Shown: positions 1 through 10,440, numbered from the stretch's first letter. The stretch is 37,591 bases of DNA from Pseudomonadota bacterium (GCA_018241335.1 JAFEEA010000015.1:1-37591), one strand, 5' to 3'. The notes: generated by a model from the letters alone, not told the origin. Program-made: numbers and translations.

Positions 1-417
1 GTTCTTGATGAAATAGAGCAGGTAGGAATATTCGGACGCGAGCTGCGGGCTGAGGATTCGCCGCAAGGAGTAGACGAAATCGTCGGCCGTCACCGGCTCG
101 CCGTCGGACCATTTGGCGTCGCGCAGGTGGAAGGTCCAGACCAGGCCGTCGGGCGAGGTTTCCCAGCGCTCCGCCATGCCCGGGATGGGCCGCCCGGCGG
201 GATCGTCCTGGGTCAGGCCCATGTCCAGGTCGGACAGGATGCGGTCTTCCCAGGTGCCGGTGGACTTGTGCGGATCCAGGGTTGCCGGTTCGGAGCCGTT
301 GCCCAGCAGCAGGCACAGCTTGCCGGCCGGGCAGGGGGGACGCTGGGGCTTCGCCTGGCAGCCGAGCAGGCCCAGCGTGACCGCAGCTAGACAGAAGCTG
401 GCGAGGAACTTGCGCAT
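1..417 (-). CDS. Peptide ABC transporter substrate-binding lipoprotein (OppA/DppA family), N-terminal part
   Basis: The reading frame runs from an ATG at 417 off the left edge, giving 139 N-terminal residues of a protein that is normally 500-600 long. It opens with a lipoprotein signal whose lipobox LLGC puts the lipidated cysteine at residue 20. The SBP_bac_5 opening follows (GNGSEPATLDPH, then WETSPDGLVWTFHLR and WSDGEPVTADDFVYS). The family captures peptides in the periplasm for an ABC importer. It starts 52 bases after the oppC stop on the same strand, so oppB-oppC-oppA is probably one transcript. Substrate cannot be told. The family call is firm; the remainder lies outside the window. 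Confidence 0.93.
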   Translation of the reverse strand, partial: MRKFLASFCLAAVTLGLLGCQAKPQRPPCPAGKLCLLLGNGSEPATLDPHKSTGTWEDRILSDLDMGLTQDDPAGRPIPGMAERWETSPDGLVWTFHLRDAKWSDGEPVTADDFVYSLRRILSPQLASEYSYLLYFIKN

Positions 418-469
418 CGGACAGTGAACTCTCGAAGCGTGATGCGTCGGCCGTCTTGCGGACGAGGGC

Positions 470-1381
470 CTAGCGATCCTTGGGGTCGATGGCGTCGCGC
501 AGGCCGTCGCCGATGAAGTTGAAGCACATCAGGGTGGCCACCATCGTCACCGAGGGGAAGATCAACAGCCAGGGGGCCAGCTCCATGTCCTGTGCGCCAT
601 TGGCGATCAGGGTGCCCAGCGAAGCCATCGGCGGCTGCACGCCCAGGCCCAGGAAGCTCAGGAAGCTCTCCGCCAGGATGATCGCCGGGATGGTCAGGGT
701 GACATAGACGACCACCGGCCCCAGCAGGTTGGGCACGATGTGGCGTCGCACGATGGCGCCCCGGTCCAGGCCGTTGGCGCGGGCCGCCTCGATGAATTCC
801 TTCTGCTTAAGCGACAGGGTCTGGCCGCGCACGATGCGGCTCATCGTCAGCCACTCCACCGCCCCGATGGCCACGAAGATCAGCACGATGTTCGAGCCGA
901 AGGTGACCATCAGCAGGATCACGAAGAAGATGAACGGCAGGGAATAGAGCACGTCGACGATGCGCATCATCACCTCGTCCGTCGCGCCGCCGATGTAGCC
1001 GGCCGTCGCGCCCCAGACGACGCCCACCACCAGCGACACCGACGTCGCCACCACCCCGATCGCCAGCGAGACCCGCAGTCCGATCAGCAGCCGCGCCAGC
1101 AGGTCCCGGCCCAGGGAATCGGTCCCCAGCAGGTGGCCGCCGGTCATGGGCGCCATCCAGACGTCGTTCTTGTTGATCACGTCATAGCGGAACGGCGTCA
1201 GGTAGGGGCCGACGATCGCGGCCGCGACCAGGACGATCAGCACCACCATGCTGGTGACGGCGGCGCGGTTGCGCATCAGGCGCCGGCGCGCGTCGTCCCA
1301 CAGGCTGCGGCCCTTGACGGCGGCCATGGCCCCGTCGCGATGGCGCGAGAGCGGGTTGGGGTTCATGGAAAGGTCGGTCAC
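470..1381 (-). CDS. oppC: Peptide ABC transporter permease, OppC/DppC family
   Basis: Inner-membrane permease of a peptide importer. A cytoplasmic N-terminus is followed by a first membrane segment (VVLIVLVAAAIVGPYL), a periplasmic stretch with the GTDSLGRDLLARLL signature typical of OppC/DppC, and about five further helices. The EAA loop that contacts the ATPase is present (EAARANGLDRGAIVRRHIVPN). The chosen start is a GTG at 1381 that overlaps the oppB stop as GTGA, implying translational coupling (303 residues). An ATG at 1366 is an in-frame alternative (298 residues), and neither has a strong Shine-Dalgarno sequence. The ATPase genes are not in this window. OppC versus DppC cannot be separated from sequence alone. 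Confidence 0.92.
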   Translation of the reverse strand: MTDLSMNPNPLSRHRDGAMAAVKGRSLWDDARRRLMRNRAAVTSMVVLIVLVAAAIVGPYLTPFRYDVINKNDVWMAPMTGGHLLGTDSLGRDLLARLLIGLRVSLAIGVVATSVSLVVGVVWGATAGYIGGATDEVMMRIVDVLYSLPFIFFVILLMVTFGSNIVLIFVAIGAVEWLTMSRIVRGQTLSLKQKEFIEAARANGLDRGAIVRRHIVPNLLGPVVVYVTLTIPAIILAESFLSFLGLGVQPPMASLGTLIANGAQDMELAPWLLIFPSVTMVATLMCFNFIGDGLRDAIDPKDR

Positions 1382-2301
1382 GACACCCGCACCCGCGGGT
1401 CGAGGGCGGCGTAGAGCAGGTCGGCGGCCAGGTTCAGCGCCAGGATCAGGGCCGCGTAGATGATCACCATACCCATCACCACGGTGTAGTCCCGCTGCAG
1501 GGCGCTCAGCACGAAGAACTTGCCCAGCCCCGGCAGGCCGAAGATCTTCTCCACCACCAGCGAACCCGTCAGCAGGCCGGCGCAGGCGGGGCCCAGGTAG
1601 CTCACCAGCGGCAGCAGGGCGGCGCGCAGGGCGTGGCGGCTGACGATGCGGTGTTCCGGCAAGCCCTTGGCCCGGGCCGTTCGCACATAGTTGGAATGCA
1701 GCACCTCGATCATGCCGGCGCGGGTCAGGCGCGAGATGATGGCGATCTGGGGCAGCGACAGCACGATCACCGGCAGCACCAGGTTCTTCAGGGCCCCGTT
1801 GTCCCACCCCGCGATCGGCAGCCAGCCCAGCTTCGAGCCGAACACCAGTTGAAGCAGGGGCGCGGTCACGAAGGTTGAGATACAGACGCCCAGGATGGCG
1901 ATGGCCATGACGCTGTAGTCGAGGGCTCCGTTCTGGCGCAGCGCCGCCAGGATGCCCAGGCTGACCCCCACCAGCGACGCCAGGGTGATCGAGATCAGGC
2001 CCAGGGTCAGGCTGACCCGGTAGTTCTCCTTGAGGACGTCGAGGACGCTCTTGTCTCGGTACTTCAGCGACGGGCCGAAGTCGCCGTGCGCCACCCCGGC
2101 CAGATAGCGGCCGTATTGCTGCACCAGCGGCTCGTCCATGTGGAACTTCTTCTTGACGTTGGCCTCGATCTCGGGAGGCAGCTTGCGGTCAAGGTCGAAG
2201 GGGTTGCCAGGCGCGGCCCGCATCATGAAGAAGGCCACGGTAATCACGACGAAGAGGGTCGGGATCGCCACCATCAGGCGGCGCAGTAGAAAACGAAACA
2301 T
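1378..2301 (-). CDS. oppB: Peptide ABC transporter permease, OppB/DppB family
   Basis: This 307-residue permease pairs with OppC to form the membrane channel. It begins with the standard OppB hallmark, a first membrane helix directly after the start (MFRFLLRRLMVAIPTLFVV) followed by FFMMRAAPGNPF. About six helices are visible. The EAA motif reads RTARAKGLPEHRIVSRHALR, and GLPGLGKFFVLSALQRDYTVV near the C-terminus is typical of the family. It is first in the transporter operon and overlaps oppC by four bases. The upstream gap shared with the divergent gene at 2409 contains a perfect 13-bp inverted repeat that reaches the start codon. Confidence 0.94.
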   Translation of the reverse strand: MFRFLLRRLMVAIPTLFVVITVAFFMMRAAPGNPFDLDRKLPPEIEANVKKKFHMDEPLVQQYGRYLAGVAHGDFGPSLKYRDKSVLDVLKENYRVSLTLGLISITLASLVGVSLGILAALRQNGALDYSVMAIAILGVCISTFVTAPLLQLVFGSKLGWLPIAGWDNGALKNLVLPVIVLSLPQIAIISRLTRAGMIEVLHSNYVRTARAKGLPEHRIVSRHALRAALLPLVSYLGPACAGLLTGSLVVEKIFGLPGLGKFFVLSALQRDYTVVMGMVIIYAALILALNLAADLLYAALDPRVRVS

Positions 2302-2396
2302 CGGCCGCTCTGGCAGGCGGCCGAAGCGGCCGCGGGCGCAGCGAAACTGACCGGCGCCCCGGATGATGTCAACGAGCGCCGCCCCAGAGCGGCCGA
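2301..2396. promoter_or_regulatory. Perfect 13-bp inverted repeat between divergent oppB and DUF442 gene
   Basis: TCGGCCGCTCTGG at 2301-2313 and its exact reverse complement CCAGAGCGGCCGA at 2384-2396 bracket the divergent intergenic gap. One arm ends in the first base of the oppB start codon; the other sits 12 bases before the ATG at 2409. Each gene therefore carries the same 13-mer in its leader in sense orientation. It could be a paired operator or a foldback structure; function is inferred only. Confidence 0.45.
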
Positions 2397-2408
2397 CGAG
2401 GGTGAACC

Positions 2409-2819
2409 ATGAGCGACTTCCGCACCGTCACCGACGATTTCTCCGTCAGCCCCCAGATCGCGCCGGGCGACGTCGCCACTGCGGCCGCCCAGGGCTTCAG
2501 GCTGATCATCAACCACCGGCCGGACGGCGAGCAGCCCGGCCAGCCGACCAGCGCCGAGATCGAGGCCCAGGCCCGGGCCAACGGCCTGGCCTATGTCCAC
2601 ATTCCCGTGATGGGCCGCCCCACCGAAGCGCAGGCCAAGGCGACCCGTGACGCCGCCGCCGCGGCGGGCGGCAAGGTGCTGGCCTTCTGCCGCTCGGGCA
2701 CGCGGTCGATCACGGCCTGGTCGATGGGCCAGGCGCAGGCCGGCGATCGCAGCCCCGAGGCGCTGGTCTCGCTGGGCGCCGGGGCCGGCTACGACCTGTC
2801 GGGCGTCCTGGGCGCCTGA
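2409..2819 (+). CDS. DUF442 (TIGR01244) family sulfurtransferase/phosphatase-like protein
   Basis: A 136-residue cytoplasmic protein of the family found alone or fused to beta-lactamase-like sulfur dioxygenases (BLH). The N-terminus (VTDDFSVSPQIAPGDV) and the segment FRLIINHRPDGEQPGQP are the family signature. The active-site loop CRSGTR lies at residues 94-99, a six-residue rhodanese-type loop with Cys94 as presumptive nucleophile. Members act on thiol/persulfide or phosphate substrates and the exact reaction is usually unproven. A GAGGG ribosome site precedes the ATG. It faces away from oppB and converges on the small gene ending at 2844. No sulfide-handling genes are adjacent. Confidence 0.9.
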   Translation: MSDFRTVTDDFSVSPQIAPGDVATAAAQGFRLIINHRPDGEQPGQPTSAEIEAQARANGLAYVHIPVMGRPTEAQAKATRDAAAAAGGKVLAFCRSGTRSITAWSMGQAQAGDRSPEALVSLGAGAGYDLSGVLGA

Positions 2820-2843
2820 GGCGTCGCGCGCCTTCCGCCCGGT

Positions 2844-3176
2844 CTAGTTGCCCGGAGGGGTGCGCTGCAGGGCGGCGCTGACGTTGTGGTCGACCATGTC
2901 CTTGGCGTTTCGGGCCTGCTCTTCCCAGACATGCCGAGGTTGGCAGATGCGCTCGCCGCCCAGCCGGCTGCCGGTGGGCGTGATGGTGTGGCAGATGACC
3001 TTGTTGGGATCGTGCTTGGGGTCGACCGCCGGTGCGGCGGCGGCCGGCGGATTCGCGGCATTGGTCCCCGTGGCGGATTGGCCGGATTGCGATCCGGTGT
3101 CGGCGGCGGCCAAGGCGAGGGCGGGGGCCGACAACGCCAGGGCGGCGGCGGCGAGAGCAGACTGAAGATGACGCAT
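2844..3176 (-). CDS. Small exported protein with conserved cysteines
   Basis: A 110-residue protein starting at the ATG at 3176, chosen because it opens a clean signal peptide (MRHLQSALAAAALALSAPALALA) and has GGAAG about four bases upstream. An Ala/Pro linker is followed by a compact C-terminal segment, roughly residues 60-90, with two cysteines (KVICHTITPTGSRLGGERIC). This matches small secreted proteins common in Caulobacterales and Sphingomonadales, where a GSRL core lies between two cysteines. The cysteines probably form a periplasmic disulfide. No enzyme motif is visible and the function is unknown. It is divergent from the MBL-fold gene at 3283. Confidence 0.8.
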   Translation of the reverse strand: MRHLQSALAAAALALSAPALALAAADTGSQSGQSATGTNAANPPAAAAPAVDPKHDPNKVICHTITPTGSRLGGERICQPRHVWEEQARNAKDMVDHNVSAALQRTPPGN

Positions 3177-3282
3177 GACAGCTTCCAGTGGTTCAACTGC
3201 CGCAAACTCGCCTTCATTGAGTGCGCGCGCAAGCCCCCCGCGGCGGCTTGTATTGCCGACGCTTAGCGGCTCAGATGGCGCC

Positions 3283-4176
3283 ATGATCCCCTACGTCCGC
3301 GACATCACCTTCGAGTACGGCGCCTGCGACCAGCTCACGCCCCTCATCCGGCGCGTGGTCGCCAACAACCCTGGCCCCTTCACCTTCAAGGGCACCGGCA
3401 CCTACATCATCGGCCGCGGCGAGGGGCTGGCCGTGATCGACCCCGGTCCGGACATGGCCGACCACCTGCAGGCGATCCTCGACGCAACCCACGGCGAGCG
3501 GATCAGCCACATCCTGATCACCCACCACCATGTCGACCACAGCCCCCTGGCCAAACCCCTGGCGGCCGCCACCGGGGCGGTGATCTACGGCTGCGCGGTG
3601 GAGCATCATCATCACGAGGGCGAGGTGCGGCTCGAGGCCGGCCATGACCAGAGCTTCATGCCAGACGTCTCGGTCTGCGGCGGGTCGACCATCACCGGGC
3701 ACGGCTGGACCATGGAGGCGATCCCCACGCCCGGCCACACCTCCAACCACATCTGCTATGCGCTGAAGGAAGAGAACGCCCTCTTCTCCGGCGACCACAT
3801 CATGGGCTGGTCGACCACGGTGGTGACGCCGCCGGACGGCGACATGGGCGCCTACCTGGCCAGCCTGGACCTGATCAAGGCGCGGAACTTCCAGACCCTG
3901 TGGCCGACCCACGGGCCGCCGATCACCGAGGTGACGCCCTTCATCGACGCCTACATCGAGCATCGCCACGACCGCACGCGCCAGATCCTGGCCCAGCTTC
4001 AGGCCGGCGAGACCCACATCAAGGCTATGGTGCCCAAGATGTACGTCGGCGTGGATCCCCGCCTCTATCCGGCCGCCTCGCACTCGGTGCTGGCGCACAT
4101 GATCGAGCTGGCCAAGGCCGGCAAGGTCGCGGTCGACGGGCCGCCGGGCGTCGACAGCACCTGGCGCCTGGTCTGA
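3283..4176 (+). CDS. MBL-fold metallo-hydrolase (LACTB2/glyoxalase II-like)
   Basis: A 297-residue metallo-beta-lactamase-fold hydrolase with a complete dinuclear metal site: HxHxDH as H81/H83/D85/H86 in THHHVDHS, H152 in TPGHTSNH, D171 in FSGDHIMG and H210 in PTHGPP. The last 80 or so residues resemble the helical/winged C-terminal domain of LACTB2-type proteins. The start is the ATG at 3283, since the frame upstream lacks family similarity. The stop lies 22 bases before eutB on the same strand, so it is probably co-transcribed with eutBC. Substrate is unknown: a thioester, nucleic acid or lactone hydrolase all fit the fold. Confidence 0.9.
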   Translation: MIPYVRDITFEYGACDQLTPLIRRVVANNPGPFTFKGTGTYIIGRGEGLAVIDPGPDMADHLQAILDATHGERISHILITHHHVDHSPLAKPLAAATGAVIYGCAVEHHHHEGEVRLEAGHDQSFMPDVSVCGGSTITGHGWTMEAIPTPGHTSNHICYALKEENALFSGDHIMGWSTTVVTPPDGDMGAYLASLDLIKARNFQTLWPTHGPPITEVTPFIDAYIEHRHDRTRQILAQLQAGETHIKAMVPKMYVGVDPRLYPAASHSVLAHMIELAKAGKVAVDGPPGVDSTWRLV

Positions 4177-4198
4177 CCCCCAGCGGCGAGGCGGCGCG

Positions 4199-5563
4199 AT
4201 GGCTAACCAGCGCTGGCCCTTCCCGGACCTGAAGACCCTCATGGCCAAGGCTTCGCCCCTGCGCTCGGGCGACGCCCTGGCGGGCCTCTCCGCCGGCTCG
4301 CTGGAGGAAAGCGTCGCCGCGCGGATGGCCCTGGCGGATGTGCCGCTCAAGCGCTTCCTGGCCGAACCCCTGGTCGACTACGACACCGACGAAGTGACCC
4401 GCCTCATCTGCGACACCCACGACGCGGGGGTGTTCGCCCCGATCGCCGCCCTGACGGTGGGCGACTTTCGCGACTTCCTGCTGTCCGACGCCGCCGACGC
4501 CCCGACCCTGGCCGCCCTGGCGCCTGGCCTGACGCCCGAGATGGTCGCCGCCGTCTGCAAGATCATGCGCAACCAGGACCTGATCCTGGCCGGGTCCAAG
4601 CCCAAGGTGACCACGCGGTTCCGCAACACCCTGGGCCTTCCCGGGCGCCTTTCGACCCGCCTGCAGCCCAATCATCCCACCGACGACCCCGCCGGCGTCG
4701 CCGCCGCGATCATCGACGGCCTGCTGCTGGGCTCGGGCGACGCGGTGATCGGGATCAACCCGGCCTCCGACAGCCCGGTGGTGATCGGCGAGCTGCTGCG
4801 CCTGCTGGACGAGATCATCCACGAGGGCGCCATCCCCACCCAGGCCTGTGTCCTCACCCACGTGACCGCGACGCTGGACCTGATCGAGCGCGGCGCGCCG
4901 GTGGACCTGGTGTTCCAGTCCATCGCCGGAACCGAGGCCGCCAACGCCAGCTTCGGTGTCTCCCTTAGCCTGCTGGCCGAGGCGCGCGAGGCGGCCCTCG
5001 GCCTGAAGCGCGGCGCGCTGGGCGACAACGTCATGTATTTCGAGACCGGCCAGGGTTCGTGCCTGTCGGCCGGGGCGCACCACGGCGTCGACCAGCAGAC
5101 CCTGGAGGCGCGGGCCTATGCGGTGGCCCGGGCGTTCGACCCCCTGCTGGTCAACACCGTCGTCGGCTTCATCGGCCCCGAATACCTCTACGACGGCAAG
5201 CAGATCATCCGCGCGGGCCTCGAGGACCATTTCTGCGGCAAGCTGCTCGGTCTGCCGATGGGTTGCGACGTCTGCTACACCAACCACGCCGAGGCCGACC
5301 AGGACGACATGGACGTCCTTCTCACCCTGCTGGCGGCGGCGGGCGTGACCTTTGTCATGGGCGTGCCGGGCGCCGACGACGTGATGCTGAACTACCAGTC
5401 CACGAGCTTCCACGACGCCCTCTATGTGCGCCGCCTGCTGGGCCTGAAGCCGGCGCCGGAGTTCGAGGCCTGGCTGGTGGGCGCCGGCCTGGCGGACGAG
5501 GCCGGCCGGCCCCTGCCGCCGCCGTCGCGCCTCAAGCTGCTGGAGCGGCTGGATGGGCTCTGA
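4199..5563 (+). CDS. eutB: Ethanolamine ammonia-lyase large subunit
   Basis: Catalytic large subunit of the adenosylcobalamin-dependent enzyme that converts ethanolamine to acetaldehyde and ammonia. At 454 residues it matches the usual length. Clear family blocks are FQSIAGTEAANASFGV, MYFETGQGSCLSAGAHHG, VDQQTLEARAYAVAR and MGCDVCYTNHAEADQDD. The N-terminal region (LKTLMAKASPLRSGDALAG) is also standard. It overlaps eutC by 11 bases, which fits coupled synthesis of the two subunits. No microcompartment shell, EutA reactivase, permease or EutR regulator is seen nearby, so this is a stand-alone type, probably for using ethanolamine as a nitrogen or carbon source in the cytoplasm. Confidence 0.97.
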   Translation: MANQRWPFPDLKTLMAKASPLRSGDALAGLSAGSLEESVAARMALADVPLKRFLAEPLVDYDTDEVTRLICDTHDAGVFAPIAALTVGDFRDFLLSDAADAPTLAALAPGLTPEMVAAVCKIMRNQDLILAGSKPKVTTRFRNTLGLPGRLSTRLQPNHPTDDPAGVAAAIIDGLLLGSGDAVIGINPASDSPVVIGELLRLLDEIIHEGAIPTQACVLTHVTATLDLIERGAPVDLVFQSIAGTEAANASFGVSLSLLAEAREAALGLKRGALGDNVMYFETGQGSCLSAGAHHGVDQQTLEARAYAVARAFDPLLVNTVVGFIGPEYLYDGKQIIRAGLEDHFCGKLLGLPMGCDVCYTNHAEADQDDMDVLLTLLAAAGVTFVMGVPGADDVMLNYQSTSFHDALYVRRLLGLKPAPEFEAWLVGAGLADEAGRPLPPPSRLKLLERLDGL

Positions 5564-6289
5564 CCTCACGCCGACCGACCTCGCCGCGCGCCTTCGCGCC
5601 CTGACAACGGCGCGGGTGGGTCTCGGCCGCAGCGGCCCTGCCCAGGCCACCGACGACGTCCTCGCCTTCGCCCTGGCCCACGCCCGCGCCCGCGACGCGG
5701 TGCACGCGAGCCTCGATGCCGACGCCCTGGCGACGGCGGTCGAGAGCCTGGGCCACAAGTTCCTGCGGGCGGCCAGCGCCGTCCCGGACCGCCGGACCTA
5801 TCTCCTGCGCCCGGACCTTGGCCGGACCCTGGCGGCGGACACGGACCTCGCCGCCGACGGACCCAGCGACCTCGCCATCGTCCTAGCCGACGGCCTGTCG
5901 GCCCAAGCGGTCCAGGCGCACGCGCCGCCCCTGCTGGCGGCCCTGACGCCGCGCCTCCGGGGCCTCACCCTCGCCCCGGTGACCATCGCGCTTCAGGCCC
6001 GCGTGGCCCTGGGCGATCCCATCGGCCAGGCCCTTCGCGCCCGCGCCGTGCTGGTGCTGATCGGCGAGCGGCCGGGCCTATCGTCGCCCGACAGCCTGGG
6101 CGCTTACCTGACCTTCGATCCGAGGCCGGGGCGCACCGACGCCGAGCGCAACTGCGTCTCCAACATCCGGCCGGAAGGCCTGGGCTACGACGCGGCGGCC
6201 GGCAGGATCGCCTGGCTGATCCGCCAGGCGCTGGACCGCGGCCTAACCGGCGTCGGCCTCAAGGACGAGAGCGACCTGGTTGCGCTGGT

Positions 6290-7930
<1,641 letters not shown>

Positions 7931-7984
7931 GGGCGTTCTCCCTAAGTCTTGTTCTGAAACCATGATCGTGTGGGCCGCGTGGCG

Positions 7985-9481
7985 TCAATCGCCCGGCGGT
8001 TTAGCGGCGATGGCGGCGGCTGCGGCGTCTGTTTCCGAGGCGTCCACGGCGCGCCAGGTCATCGGACCGGGATCGCGGGCGAGCTGCTGGCGCAGAACCG
8101 CCACCGTCGCGTCGGAGGCGTCGCCGCGCCGCGCCGCCACCCGCGCCTCCAGCACAGCGGCCGGCGCGGTCAGCCAGACACCGTCGAAGGGAACGCCCAG
8201 CCGCGCGGCCATCGCGCCGACGGCGTCGCGGTTCGCGCCGTCCATGTAGGTAGCGTCCAGGATCACGGAGCGGCCGGCCTTCAGCGCGGTCTGCGCCTCC
8301 GCCAGCATCGCCGCATAGGCCGCCTGCATCTCCTCGCGCGAATAGGCGCTAGCCGGAGCGGCTTCGGTGGGACCCAGGCCCTTCAGGCGTTTGCGCACCT
8401 CGTCCGAGCGCAGGATCACCGCCCCGGGGGCGGCGCCGACACCCGGGGCCACGAGGCGGGCGAGGGTCGTCTTGCCGGTGCCCGACACGCCGCCGAGCGC
8501 GATCAGCCGCGCCGGCGCGGGCTTCAGGTGCGCCTCGGCGGCGGCGATATAGGCGCGGGCCAGCTCGACCTCGCCCTGGTAGGCGGCGACGTGGGCGCGC
8601 ACCGAGGCGCGGGCCGACAGCATCAGCGGCAGGGCCGCCAGGCCCTCAAGCAGGCCCGCCGGCATGCCCCGCGCCGCCTCGTCCAGATAGGTGTTCAGCA
8701 CTCGGTTGGCGGCCGGCGCGCGGTCCCGGAAGCACAGGTCCATCAAGAGGAAGGCGAGGTCGTAGAGGGTGTCGATCTCGCTCAGCAGGTCGTTGAACTC
8801 GATGCAGTCGAAGGGGATCGGCCGCCCGTCCTCCAGCAGGATGTTGCCCAGGTGCAGGTCGCCGTGGCTCTGGCGCGCGAAGCCGGCGGCGCGGCGCGCC
8901 TCCAGCAGCGGTGTCTGTCGGGCGAATTCCGCGTCCGTGCCGGTGACCACGCGCTCGACGGTGTCCGCTCCCAGCCGGTCGGCCAGGGCGCGCAGGTGCT
9001 CGGCGTTGGTGCGGATGGTGTAGCCCAGAGCCTTCACCCCGCCGCCGTCCAGGTTCACCCGTGCGCCGATGTGGCCTCGCGCGATGGTCCGGCCCAGAGT
9101 TTCGGCCAGCTCACCGGTCAGGGCCTGCGGCTGTTCCGACAGCACCGCCTTGGGATCGAAACGGCGCATCTCCAGGGCGTAGTCCACCAGGGCGCCGCCG
9201 CCGTCGAGCTCCAGCCCGCCGCCGGCCGTCCGCGTGATGCGCCGGACGCGGTGATAGATGTCCGGCGCGGTGGCGCGGTTGAAATCCAGCTCCCGGTCCA
9301 GGGCCCAGCGGCGTTTCTCGAGGGTCGAGAAGTCCAGGAACCCGAAGTCCACCGGCCGCTTCACCTTCAGGGCGATGTCGCCCTTCAGGAACACATGGGC
9401 GCACGAGGTGTCGATCACCTGGTCGGCGTCGCGGGCCAGCCAGGCGGCGGCCTCGCCTTCAGTCAGCGGCAAGTCGCTCAC
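7985..9481 (-). CDS. Bifunctional aminoglycoside phosphotransferase-like / AAA kinase fusion
   Basis: A 498-residue two-domain protein. The N-terminal half is a protein-kinase-like APH fold with the catalytic loop HGDLHLGN at 206-213 and a following FDCIEFN metal-binding segment. The C-terminal part, from about 325, is a P-loop kinase with Walker A GVSGTGKT at 331-338, then RSDEVRK and ILDATYMDGANR, resembling gluconate- or zeta-toxin-like small-molecule kinases. This architecture is widespread in proteobacteria without an assigned substrate; resistance should not be inferred. It lies upstream of the acyl-CoA ligase and downstream of a repeat element. The family is clear and the role unknown. 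Confidence 0.88.
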   Translation of the reverse strand: MSDLPLTEGEAAAWLARDADQVIDTSCAHVFLKGDIALKVKRPVDFGFLDFSTLEKRRWALDRELDFNRATAPDIYHRVRRITRTAGGGLELDGGGALVDYALEMRRFDPKAVLSEQPQALTGELAETLGRTIARGHIGARVNLDGGGVKALGYTIRTNAEHLRALADRLGADTVERVVTGTDAEFARQTPLLEARRAAGFARQSHGDLHLGNILLEDGRPIPFDCIEFNDLLSEIDTLYDLAFLLMDLCFRDRAPAANRVLNTYLDEAARGMPAGLLEGLAALPLMLSARASVRAHVAAYQGEVELARAYIAAAEAHLKPAPARLIALGGVSGTGKTTLARLVAPGVGAAPGAVILRSDEVRKRLKGLGPTEAAPASAYSREEMQAAYAAMLAEAQTALKAGRSVILDATYMDGANRDAVGAMAARLGVPFDGVWLTAPAAVLEARVAARRGDASDATVAVLRQQLARDPGPMTWRAVDASETDAAAAAIAAKPPGD

Positions 9482-9502
9482 TATGGGGCCGCCACGGCTC
9501 TT

Positions 9503-9658
9503 CCTTCTCCCCTTGCGGGAGAAGGTGGCTGCGCAGCAGCCGGATGAGGGGTCGACGGACCGGAGGCGGTTGTCCTGCCGGACCCTAGACTTGAAGCGCT
9601 TCTCGACCCCTCATCCGACCCCCTTGCGGGGGCCACCTTCTCCCGCAAGGGGAGAAGG
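9503..9658. repeat. Bipartite inverted-repeat element, copy A
   Basis: About 156 bp whose two ends are inverted copies. The left arm has hairpin CCTTCTCCC/GGGAGAAGG, then a second hairpin (GGCTGC-GCA-GCAGCC, 9527-9541), then GGATGAGGGGTCGA. The right arm mirrors this from 9603, with its own second hairpin CCCCC-TTGC-GGGGG (9619-9632). It lies between the stop of pdxH and the start of the APH-AAA gene, both on the minus strand. Copy B at 13191 has the same plan. No coding capacity is evident. Confidence 0.85.
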
Positions 9659-9689
9659 CTGACGTGGTGCGCCGTTGCGAGCCGCTCTC

Positions 9690-10352
9690 TCACGGGAACA
9701 GGCGCTTCGTGGTCCAGCCGGCGCCCTCGCGCACGAACACCAGACGCTCGTGCAGGCGGAACGGCCGGTCGCGCCAGAACTCGATGGTGCGCGGCTTCAC
9801 CCGGTAGCCGGACCAGTGGGGCGGGCGGGTCACCTTGCCGATGCCGAAGCGCAGGCCGACCTCGGCCACCCGCTTTTCCAGGGCGAAGCGGTCGGGCAGC
9901 TCGCGCGACTGCTCGGAGGCCCAGGCGCCGATCTGCGAGGCGCGGGCGCGGGTGGCGAAATAGGCGTCGGCCTCCTCCGCCGTCACCGACTCGACATCGC
10001 CGCGCACGCGCACCGAGCGGCGCAGGGACTTCCAGTGGAAGGTCAGGGCCGCCTTGGGGTTGGCCGCCAGTTCACGGCCCTTGGCGCTCTCGGTGTTGGT
10101 GAAGAACACGAACCCCCCCGCGTCGACGCCCTTCAGCAGCACCATGCGGCTGTTGGGCAGGCCGTCGGCGTCCGCCGTCGCCAGGGTCATGGCGTTGGCG
10201 TCGTTGGGCTCGCTCTTCAGGGCCTCGCGCAGCCAGGTCTCGAACAGGGCCAGGGGGTCGCCGTCTGGCAGCAGCGGCAGGGGCTCGGCCTCGGTGACCG
10301 ACTTCACATAGTCGTCCTCGGCGGGCGAGGGCGGGATCAGCGCGTCCTTCAT
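9690..10352 (-). CDS. pdxH: Pyridoxamine/pyridoxine 5'-phosphate oxidase
   Basis: FMN-dependent oxidase that makes pyridoxal 5'-phosphate, the last step of vitamin B6 synthesis and salvage. The start at ATG 10352 gives 220 residues, the usual size, with GGGCGG just upstream. Family blocks in order are [74 protein letters not shown] and [17 protein letters not shown], which together hold the FMN and PLP contacts. It is divergent from the J-domain gene across 88 bases. Its 3' end runs into repeat copy A, which may serve as a 3' structure. Confidence 0.97.
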   Translation of the reverse strand: MKDALIPPSPAEDDYVKSVTEAEPLPLLPDGDPLALFETWLREALKSEPNDANAMTLATADADGLPNSRMVLLKGVDAGGFVFFTNTESAKGRELAANPKAALTFHWKSLRRSVRVRGDVESVTAEEADAYFATRARASQIGAWASEQSRELPDRFALEKRVAEVGLRFGIGKVTRPPHWSGYRVKPRTIEFWRDRPFRLHERLVFVREGAGWTTKRLFP

Positions 10353-10440
10353 GCCCGCCCTATAGCCGATCAGCGGGCCATGCCGCACCTTTCTGTCAGC
10401 CTTAACGGAACATTGACGGGACTCCGGCCAGCCTTGGGCC

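Noticed and set aside
7985..9481. Aminoglycoside resistance gene
   Set aside because: The APH-like fold is fused to a P-loop kinase in a widespread chromosomal family. No mobile context is present.
9503..9658. Insertion sequence remnant or CRISPR
   Set aside because: No transposase, no target-site duplication recognised, and no regularly spaced direct repeats; hairpin arms fit a REP/MITE-like element better.
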